From Gammaproteobacteria bacterium (GTDB lineage: Bacteria > Pseudomonadota > Gammaproteobacteria > Ga0077536): DNA of 52,473 nt. The stretch is taken from the NCBI GenBank assembly GCA_009692265.1, contig SHZM01000017.1:1-52473 (forward strand), written 5' to 3'. Positions within the stretch are counted from its first letter, which is position 1. Every line of letters starts with the position of its first letter. The notes under the pieces are model-generated. The model was not told the DNA's origin. It saw nothing but the letters and a program-made list of their open reading frames with translations, and searched no databases. Made by a program: the position numbers and the translations under genes. Below, one piece after another: positions 34,333 through 41,400 of this stretch.

Positions 34333-36666
34333 ATGACAGCAACGCCACTTCACGCGGAAACTACCGACGAGCACCTGTTACTTACCGAGAGTGCGCATGC
34401 CTTTTGCCAGAAGGCGATGCCACTCGGGCGTCTGCGCGCTCTGCGTGGCACCACCCTTGGTTTCGATCGTGCCATGTGGGCACAGATGGCCGACTTGGGC
34501 TGGACGGGGATGACGATCCCGGAAAGCGCTGGCGGGCTGGGCTTGGATCTCAGCGCAATGGCAAGTGTCGTGACTGAGCTCGGGCGCGTCGCGGCACCGG
34601 AGCCTCTGTGCGAAGTCACGGGCTTAAGTGGAGGCTTACTAACCCACCTGCCGCGAGTGGAGCAGGTCGGTACCTTGCTCGAACGAATCGCCTCCGGGGA
34701 AGCATTGATTATTGTCGCGTGGCAGGAAGATCCCGTTGACCGCGTATCGACCACGCTCACAACACGTGCGGTCCGAACCGTCGAGGGCTTTCGCCTGAGC
34801 GGCAAGAAGTATTGCGTGCCGCATGCCGCCGCCGCCGATGGATTTCTGGTCACCGCGAACTTGGAAGACAACACCACGATCTTTTGGGTCTCGCGCGAAG
34901 TCGCGGGGATCACCCAAAGCTCCCATCCACTAGCGGACGGTACTCATCACGCTATCTTGGAATTCGTCGACGTCAGCTTGCCCCAAGCTGCATTACTTGG
35001 CTGTGGTGTCGAGGCGGCAGCGTCGTTGGCCGTGGCCCTGGATGAAGGCGCGGTCCTCGCCGCGGCCTACTTAACCGGCGCGATGGCGGCTTGCTTCGAA
35101 CTCACCTTGAAGTATCTCAACACCCGACAGCAATTCGGACGCACGATCGGCGGTTTCCAAGCCTTGCAGCACAGAATGGTAGACCTCTATCTCCAACGCG
35201 AAATGGCACAGACGATAGTCACTGATGCCGCACGAGAACTCGCGGGCTGCGCGGATCCGCGCAAGCGAGCGATCCTGACAAGCCGCGCCAAGTACCGCGC
35301 CAGCAGCGCAGCGCTCATCATCGCGCGTGAATCGGTGCAGTTGCACGGCGCAATCGGGTTCACCGATGAATGCGATGTTGCGCTCTATCTTGGTCGCAGT
35401 TTGGTGTATTCGGCGGCGCTCGGGAACGCAACTTGGCATTGCCGACGGATCGCCGAGTTCGAGTCGGAGCGCGGCGTGCGCGAAGCGGCCATGAACGCGG
35501 TGCCAGCGCCGCCCCGGGAAGCCGATCTCAACGAGCTGGACGACGAAACCTTTCGTCACGTCGTGCGGCAGTGGTTCGAAAAGAATTACCCACCGGCATT
35601 GCGGTATTTTCCGCGTCGAGTGCGGTGGGCGGAAATTAAAGAGTGGTATCTGAAACTCAGTGCGCACGGATGGGTCGCACCCGCCTGGCCGCGTCAATTC
35701 GGTGGCATGGGCCTCGATCCTGGCAAGCTGCTGATCTTCATCGAAGAGCAAGAGCGCTGGGGTGTCGCGCGGGCTCCCGACATGGGGATCATTATGGTTG
35801 GGCCGTTGCTCATTCGGCACGGCAGCCCTACGCAACATGCCTATTACTTGCCGAAAATTCTGGCAGGCGATCAGATCTGGTGTCAGGGATATTCGGAACC
35901 TAATGCCGGTTCTGATCTCGCGAGCCTGCGCACCGAAGCCGTGCTCGAAGGGGATACTTTCGTCGTGAATGGACAGAAAACTTGGACCACCTTGGCGCAG
36001 GACGCGACGCATATCTTCGTGCTCACCCGCACCGACAAGGCTGCGAAGAAGCAGGCCGGGATCAGTTTTCTATTAGTCGATATGAAAACGCCTGGCATTA
36101 CGGTGCGTCCAATCAAGACGATCGCGGGTCACGAGGATTTCTGCGAAGTCTTCTTCGACGACGTACGCGTGCCAAAAGACAATGTCGTAGGTAAGTTAAA
36201 CCACGGCTGGACCATCGCGAAGGCCTTGTTGGGATTTGAGCGGATCTTTCTCGGCAGCCCAAAGCAATGCCAATACGCCTTGCAACGACTGGACGAAGTC
36301 GCGCACGAGCTAGGCCTGGTCGGCGACGCCGCGTTTCGCGAGCGCTTCACCCAACTAAAGTGTGATGTGCTCGATTTGGAGACGATTTATGAGCGCTTCG
36401 CGGGTCAAGTCAAACGTGGCGAGCCGCTGGGTGCCGATGTCTCACTCCTGAAGATCTGGGCCACCGAAACCTATGCCAAGCTTACCGAGCTATTGCTCGA
36501 ATGCATGGGCAGTTCGGGCGCACAGATTAATAAGTTGGCGGTAGGCTCGATTCAAGTCGATCCGATGAGCCTGTTCTACAATTCCCGACCGGCGAGAATC
36601 TACGGTGGGAGCAATGAAATTCAGCGCAATATCCTCGCGAAGTCAGTGCTTGGTCTGCCTGATTAA
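34333..36666 (+). CDS. Fused two-domain acyl-CoA dehydrogenase
   Basis: 777 residues from ATG 34333 (the frame is open upstream into the previous gene). It contains two acyl-CoA dehydrogenase domains in tandem. The first is about residues 1-370, with DLGWTGMTIPESAGGLGLDL, STTLTTRAVRTVEGFRLSGK, RQQFGRTIGGFQALQHRMVD and QLHGAIGFTDECD. The second is about 400-777, with LSAHGWVAPAWPRQFGGMGL, QGYSEPNAGSDLASLRTEAV, FVVNGQKTWTT and RIYGGSNEIQRNILAKSVLG at the end. Mycobacterial sterol FadE enzymes use pairs of separate subunits; here the pair is one chain. The second half lacks the Glu found in the YEGT form of medium-chain enzymes. It closes the aromatic/side-chain operon. Confidence 0.92.
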   Translation: MTATPLHAETTDEHLLLTESAHAFCQKAMPLGRLRALRGTTLGFDRAMWAQMADLGWTGMTIPESAGGLGLDLSAMASVVTELGRVAAPEPLCEVTGLSGGLLTHLPRVEQVGTLLERIASGEALIIVAWQEDPVDRVSTTLTTRAVRTVEGFRLSGKKYCVPHAAAADGFLVTANLEDNTTIFWVSREVAGITQSSHPLADGTHHAILEFVDVSLPQAALLGCGVEAAASLAVALDEGAVLAAAYLTGAMAACFELTLKYLNTRQQFGRTIGGFQALQHRMVDLYLQREMAQTIVTDAARELAGCADPRKRAILTSRAKYRASSAALIIARESVQLHGAIGFTDECDVALYLGRSLVYSAALGNATWHCRRIAEFESERGVREAAMNAVPAPPREADLNELDDETFRHVVRQWFEKNYPPALRYFPRRVRWAEIKEWYLKLSAHGWVAPAWPRQFGGMGLDPGKLLIFIEEQERWGVARAPDMGIIMVGPLLIRHGSPTQHAYYLPKILAGDQIWCQGYSEPNAGSDLASLRTEAVLEGDTFVVNGQKTWTTLAQDATHIFVLTRTDKAAKKQAGISFLLVDMKTPGITVRPIKTIAGHEDFCEVFFDDVRVPKDNVVGKLNHGWTIAKALLGFERIFLGSPKQCQYALQRLDEVAHELGLVGDAAFRERFTQLKCDVLDLETIYERFAGQVKRGEPLGADVSLLKIWATETYAKLTELLLECMGSSGAQINKLAVGSIQVDPMSLFYNSRPARIYGGSNEIQRNILAKSVLGLPD

Positions 36667-36669
36667 CGA

Positions 36670-37155
36670 CTAGGACGCGGGTGCGGTGGTTAGTTCAAAA
36701 ATGAGGACGGGAAACGGGAGATACCGTTCCTGCAGACAGTAACTCCCCCCGACCCGCGTGCCATCGACGGATTGCTGCTGCCAGGCGCGGTGCTCAGTGC
36801 TGTAGGGCTGAGGTAACGCGAGTACGAGTTTCGGCGTTACCTTCGTTTGCGCCGCAGAGCATTCGGCGAGCGAGCGATAAGCTCGGGCCGCGCGCGAGGC
36901 TAATACTGTCTTGGTTGTCGCGTCGATCGTCAGCTCGAAATCACTGAACACCGTGGCGACTTCAGTATCCGCGCTCGGGACTCGCATCACATACGTCCCT
37001 GCTTTCACCGGTGGCGTACCGTAATCATAAGCGTACGCGAGCGGTGCACCTGGCTCTCCCCCGAAGGGCAGCACGAATAAAGCGTTTTCAGCGTGGAGAT
37101 CGGCGACCAAGAGTGGCAAGAGACACACAATCACGAGCGCTCGATAGACGTGCAT
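36670..37155 (-). CDS. Hypothetical exported protein
   Basis: Not recognised. From ATG 37155 it is 161 residues; the first 21 (MHVYRALVIVCLLPLLVADL) form a clear signal peptide, cut probably after AHA-like DLHAENA. The mature part is beta-rich (DFELTIDATTKTVLASRAAR) with two Cys (AECSAA and GGSYCLQ) that could make a disulfide. It is convergent with the fused acyl-CoA dehydrogenase, 3 bases apart, and divergent from the selenoprotein gene. No close similarity to the exported protein at 2919 is seen. Confidence 0.6.
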   Translation of the reverse strand: MHVYRALVIVCLLPLLVADLHAENALFVLPFGGEPGAPLAYAYDYGTPPVKAGTYVMRVPSADTEVATVFSDFELTIDATTKTVLASRAARAYRSLAECSAAQTKVTPKLVLALPQPYSTEHRAWQQQSVDGTRVGGSYCLQERYLPFPVLIFELTTAPAS

Positions 37156-37353
37156 AAATAATCTCAGGAAAAGCAGAGGCTGCAGAGTACCGGGACCACG
37201 CCGTACCGAACAAGCAGCAGAGTTTTTATTCATCGGCCTGCCAGTGGCTCTGAAGCTTTGCGTTGAGTGCGCCTTGGGCTAAGCTCCCCACACGACGGCA
37301 CCCAACTCGGGTCTCGATCGCACCCTAAATCCCGAATCAACTAGGAGAATTCA

Positions 37354-38493
37354 ATGGTCACTGTGCTAACTGAAGCCGGTGCGACCGAGGTGGTGAGCGC
37401 GCAAGCAACCGGTGATGACCTGTGGTTTGCGAAGACTGACGTTACCCGCGCGACCGGCTGGAATTTGAAACCCGAGGGCCTGTGCCAGGGCGACCTCTGT
37501 GTTCCCGTGCCGAAGGCTAATTCGGAAAACTTTGTACGCGAAGAGACAGTGAACATCGCCGGATTTTGGCGGCTGTTGGGTCGACCCGCGCTACACGACC
37601 AGGCGGGCGCGACCTGGATGCTCGGCGCGAGCGCGAGCGACCGCGCGAACGCACTGCAGTCCCTCGAAGCACCGGATTTCAAACTCCCGGATCTCGACGG
37701 CAAGCTGCACTCACTCTCGGATTACCGCGGCAAGCGTGTATTTTTGACGACCTGGTCGTCGTGGTGAGGCTGTCGTTATGACCTGTCCGTGTGGCAGGCA
37801 CTGTACGACGAAGTAAAGAACGAAGATTTCATGATCATTGCGGTGGCAGAAGAGAGCCGCGGCAACGAAACAGCGAAAGAGTGGCTCGATCTGGCCAAGC
37901 CAAGCTATGTGACTTTGATCGATCGCGAGCACCACGTGGCGGATCTCTACAATATGGTCAATGTGCCACAGGCCGTATGGATCGATGAGCACGGCCGAAT
38001 TGTGCGCCCGGCTGAAACTGCCGGCTCGCATGATGCGTGGCGTTCGATGAACCGCGAAGACATGAGCATGCCGGAGGAATCGACGGCGATCGCGGCCAAG
38101 GCCCAGAAGACCTACATGGACGCGGTGCGCGACTGGGCGATCAACGGGACCATGAGCAAACACGCGTTTAATTCCGCGCAGGTACGCACTCATCTGGCGT
38201 TGCCCACGGAGAATGTTGCATTAGCTAATACCAACTTCAGACTCGGCTTTTACTTGCGCGAACACGGCCAGGTGGAGGAGGGTGATAAGTTCCTGAAGAT
38301 CGCGGTCGATCTACGCCCGGAATCCTGGAACCTCTATCGTCAGGCGATGAATCTGCGTGAGATCGGACCGAATGGCTTCGCGGCCAACGAAGACTTCTTT
38401 GCGCGGGTCGATGCCTTGGGGGCTGGACGCTACTACCCACCGCCGAATATCGAGGGTTTCCCGACCGAGGCGGGGTTCGTACCAGTAAGTTGA
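37354..38493 (+). CDS. Thioredoxin-fold selenoprotein (UGA-encoded Sec138)
   Basis: One open frame of 379 codons from ATG 37354 (AGGAG six bases upstream) is interrupted only by TGA at 37765-37767. Read as selenocysteine it gives TTWSSW-U-GCRYDLSVWQ: U138 with C140 in the place where thioredoxin-like/ResA-like proteins have WCGCR. The N-terminal 110 residues contain a CQGDLC pair (C44, C49), APDFKLPDLDGKLHSLSDY starts the thioredoxin fold, and the C-terminal third is helical and TPR-like (LGFYLREHGQVEEGDKFLKI). No signal peptide is present, so it is cytoplasmic. A bacterial SECIS-like hairpin follows the TGA and selD is the next gene. Without Sec insertion it would appear as a 137-residue and a 235-residue pair. 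Substrate unknown. Confidence 0.87.
37782..37798 (+). promoter_or_regulatory. Bacterial SECIS-like hairpin in the coding region
   Basis: CCTG-U-CC-GUGU-GG-CAGG: four-base lower stem (37782-37785 with 37795-37798), a single bulged U at 37786, a two-base upper stem and loop GUGU (37789-37792). This is the layout of the E. coli fdhF element: lower stem, bulged U, two pairs, loop with G-U. The loop begins 21 bases after the UGA, in the usual 16-37 range, with G first in the loop. It would bind SelB. Confidence 0.75.
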
Positions 38494-38511
38494 GTCTCTC
38501 GTAATGTGTGA

Positions 38512-38542
38512 TCAGCGGCCAAGGTAAACCCTTGGCCGCTGA
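38512..38542 (+). terminator. 13-bp perfect hairpin between the selenoprotein gene and selD
   Basis: TCAGCGGCCAAGG (38512-38524) and CCTTGGCCGCTGA (38530-38542) form a perfect 13-bp stem with loop TAAAC. It lies 18 bases after the selenoprotein stop and 39 before the selD start. The following TCTTTCTG is only weakly T-rich, so it may end part of the transcripts or protect the upstream mRNA end. Confidence 0.5.
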
Positions 38543-38581
38543 GCCTCTATACTGCACGTCTTTCTGAGTCTTGGCAGGATC

Positions 38582-40810
38582 GTGCAAACCCCCGTCGTCA
38601 AAGATCTCGTCCTCATCGGCGGCGGGCATACCCATCTCGCGGTGCTCAGGGCCTTCGGCATGCGTCCGCTGCCCGGTGTGCGGCTCACCTTAATCAGCCG
38701 CAACAGTGACACGCCGTACTCGGGCATGTTGCCAGGCTTGATCGCTGGTCACTACCACCATGCCGAAATGCGTTTCGATCTACGTCGGCTGGCGGATTTT
38801 GCCGGCGGGCGCTTCATGCGCGACGAGGTCATCGGGCTCGATCTCGCCACCCAACACGTGCACTGTCGGAACCGACCACCGGTAGGTTTCGATCTACTGT
38901 CGATCAACACCGGCTCCACGCCGTCGCTCGCCGATTTGCGCGAAATCGCGCCACAGTTAGTGCCTGTCAAACCAATCGACGAATTCAACCTACGCTGGCT
39001 GGGGATGGCCGAGCGAATTCTTGCGGCGACTGAATCGCGCAAGATCGGCGTCGTCGGTGCCGGTGCCGGCGGTGTTGAACTCGTCCTGTCGATCAAGTAT
39101 CGCTTGAGCACCCAGCTTGCCGCCCACGGTCGCGATCCTAGCCGTCTAGAGTTCCATTTATTCACCGACTCCGAAGACGTGTTGTCGAGCCACAACCGTC
39201 GGACTCGCAGTCGCTTTCAGCAGATTCTGGCCCGCGAACAAATTCAGGTGCATTTCGGTCAGCGCATCGTCAGTAGTGATCAACACGCGGTGTACACGGC
39301 ATCCGGGCAGCCGTTTCCGCTAGATGAAGTCCTGTGGGTCACCTCGGCTGCACCGGCGTCGTGGTTTGCTACAACGGGACTCGCGCTCACCGCGAATGGC
39401 GATGTTCGAATTAATCCCGATCTGCGCTCGGCCTCACACCCAACAGTATTCGCGGTCGGGGATTGCGCGGCAATTGAAAATCACCCGCGTCCAAAGTCGG
39501 GGGTGTATGCGGTTCGCCAAGGGCCCCCGCTGGCTGCGAATTTGCGGCGAGCATGCCTCGATCAGCCGCTGCGATCCTATCGCCCACAACGTGATGCGCT
39601 GAGTCTGATTTCTACCGGTGATAAGCGCGCAGTTGCCTCGCGCGGCACCTGGTGTGTCGAAGGGGCCTGGGTGTGGCGTTGGAAGGATTACATCGATCGC
39701 CGATTCATGCGGAAGTACCAGGAGTTGCCGCTGGCGACGATGCAGCCACTACCAATCGCGCCAGCGCAACAGCGCGAGATCGACTTCCTTGGCACTTCCG
39801 ACATGCGCTGCGGCGGCTGCGGTTCGAAAGTCGGCGCCGATATTATTGCGGGCGCACTGCAGGATCTCGGGGCTAATCCACGCTCGGATGTGTTGATTGG
39901 GCTCGACGCACCGGACGACGCCGCGATCACCGAGCTGCCAGCGAATCATCTCGCCGTACACACCATTGATGGCTTCCGCGCCTTTCTTTCGGATCCGTAT
40001 GTGTTCGGACAGGTCACGGCCGCGCATAGCCTGAGCGATGTGTTCGCGATGGGCGGCCAGCCCCAGAGCGCGCTCGCCTACGTCACCCTGCCGCTTGCAG
40101 CCTCAAGGATTAGTCGCAACGATCTCAAGCTATTGCTCGCCGGTGCGCGCACGGTACTGGAGTCCGAGGATACCGCGCTGGTGGGCGGCCACACCGCCGA
40201 GGGCCCCGAGCTTTCATTCGCGCTCGCGATCAACGGCTATGTCGCACGCGATCGCATCCGGCGTAAACATACGGTACAAGCCGGCGATCATCTGATTTTG
40301 ACCAAGCCGCTGGGGACCGGGGTGTTATTCGCAGGCGCGATGCGCGGTCGGGCGTCCGGCGCGGACTTAGACGAAGCATTAGGTCAGATGGTGCAGACGA
40401 ACGGCGCGGCTGCGCGCTGCCTCGCAGAGTTTTCGGTGCATGCGATGACCGACATCACCGGCTTTGGGCTACTAGGGCACCTTGTCGAGATGTTAAGACC
40501 GAGCGGCCTGCGTGCACGTATCGAATTAGAAGCCGTACCCGCGCTGCGCGGCGCCTGCCAGCTCGCCGAGGAAGGTATCCAGAGTAGCCTGCATCCGCAA
40601 AACGCGCTGTTGGATTTGTCTCTCGTTGAAATTCCGAGTGCCGCGGTGAGTAGCGCCGCCTATTCTCTGTTGTTCGATCCGCAGACCTCCGGTGGATTGT
40701 TGCTAGCGATTCAACCCACGCAGGTTGACGCTTGCTTGTTGGCGTTACGGCGCGCCGGTTATGCGCAGGTGCAACGAATTGGAGCGATCCTTGAAGCCGT
40801 GGGAGGTTAA
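38582..40810 (+). CDS. selD: Pyridine nucleotide-disulfide oxidoreductase / selenide, water dikinase fusion (SelD)
   Basis: 742 residues from GTG 38582. The N-terminal half (about 1-390) is an NDH-type flavoprotein: DLVLIGGGHTHLAVLRAFGM (FAD), KIGVVGAGAGGVELVLSIKY (NAD) and FAVGDCAAIENHPRPKSGVY. The C-terminal part (about 405-742) is SelD, which makes selenophosphate from selenide and ATP: MRCGGCGSK (C410 and C413), LIGLDAPDDAAI, SDVFAMGGQPQSALAYVTLP, VGGHTAEGPELSFA and TDITGFGLLGHLVEML. The SelD active site has Cys, not Sec. The fusion is known in several phyla; the oxidoreductase may supply selenide. It follows the selenoprotein gene by 88 bases. selA, selB and tRNA-Sec are not in the window. 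Confidence 0.95.
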   Translation: MQTPVVKDLVLIGGGHTHLAVLRAFGMRPLPGVRLTLISRNSDTPYSGMLPGLIAGHYHHAEMRFDLRRLADFAGGRFMRDEVIGLDLATQHVHCRNRPPVGFDLLSINTGSTPSLADLREIAPQLVPVKPIDEFNLRWLGMAERILAATESRKIGVVGAGAGGVELVLSIKYRLSTQLAAHGRDPSRLEFHLFTDSEDVLSSHNRRTRSRFQQILAREQIQVHFGQRIVSSDQHAVYTASGQPFPLDEVLWVTSAAPASWFATTGLALTANGDVRINPDLRSASHPTVFAVGDCAAIENHPRPKSGVYAVRQGPPLAANLRRACLDQPLRSYRPQRDALSLISTGDKRAVASRGTWCVEGAWVWRWKDYIDRRFMRKYQELPLATMQPLPIAPAQQREIDFLGTSDMRCGGCGSKVGADIIAGALQDLGANPRSDVLIGLDAPDDAAITELPANHLAVHTIDGFRAFLSDPYVFGQVTAAHSLSDVFAMGGQPQSALAYVTLPLAASRISRNDLKLLLAGARTVLESEDTALVGGHTAEGPELSFALAINGYVARDRIRRKHTVQAGDHLILTKPLGTGVLFAGAMRGRASGADLDEALGQMVQTNGAAARCLAEFSVHAMTDITGFGLLGHLVEMLRPSGLRARIELEAVPALRGACQLAEEGIQSSLHPQNALLDLSLVEIPSAAVSSAAYSLLFDPQTSGGLLLAIQPTQVDACLLALRRAGYAQVQRIGAILEAVGG

Positions 40811-41117
40811 ACTTGTGCGGCAATGAATGCCCACCAACCACCGTGTTCCGTAATGTGGCTAATCTGAATCCCTTGCTGTTTGCATATAGGAGTGACAACG
40901 CCCAGAAAGTTATTGCGCCCCGTGCTTCGTCGTCTGCGTCCATGGCATTGGCCTTCGCTTCAATGACCCCGACGATCTTCTTGAACGCTTCTTGCTGGCC
41001 GGAATTTGAGAACCATGGCACCTTGGGCAAGGTCTTTTCGCATTCCGAAACGATGGCTGCGGCGGCCGCTGCGACGTCGCCTTGGTTGTTTGGGTCGAAA
41101 AGGATCCTGGTCGGCAT
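40807..41117 (-). pseudogene. Small hypothetical gene, apparently frameshifted, convergent with selD
   Basis: A good ribosome site (GGGAG, then ATG 41117) starts MPTRILFDPNNQGDVAAAAA, then KTLPKVPWFSNSGQQEAFKK and a helical ALSLLYANSKGF. In this frame no stop comes until deep inside selD on the other strand (40455), which looks unnatural. Shifting frame by one at about 40870-40885 gives GIQISHITEHGGWWAFIAAQ V and a TAA at 40807-40809, exactly overlapping the selD stop. I read this as a gene of about 103 codons with one indel. I do not recognise the family. Confidence 0.6.
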
Positions 41118-41146
41118 TTCGAATTCTCCCAATTATTGATGCGTGC

Positions 41147-41231
41147 GGTTCATGGGGTCAGAGTCGCTGAAATGGATCCGAGTTAGCGTGTTCGACCGGG
41201 TAACGTTTCATCGACTCTGACCCCATGAACC
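41147..41231. repeat. 85-bp REP/MITE-like inverted repeat
   Basis: GGTTCATGGGGTCAGAGTCG (41147-41166) and its perfect complement (41212-41231) flank a 45-base middle, with a further partial TGAAA match inside. The GGGGTCAGAGTCG core resembles repeats linked to RAYT (REP-associated tyrosine) transposases in gammaproteobacteria. No transposase lies here. The rest of 41118-41400 shows no gene. Confidence 0.75.
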
Positions 41232-41400
41232 CGCGCGCGGGAGCGGCTGCGCCAAAGTGACGTTGACACGCGTGGACTTCCGGTCTTAGCCTCAGAGTAC
41301 CGGAGCGGTTAGGACCACCGGCAAGACATCCGCGTGCGGCGCGAAGTGGGCTACCGCGTGCAGCCTGACACACTCAATTTCTGCAGATAAGGGGCTGACT

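Noticed and set aside
40455..40806. Continuation of the minus-strand small gene through the 3' part of selD
   Set aside because: The amino acid sequence becomes Arg-rich and irregular here, and selD on the other strand is unmistakable; a frameshift gives a natural stop at 40807.
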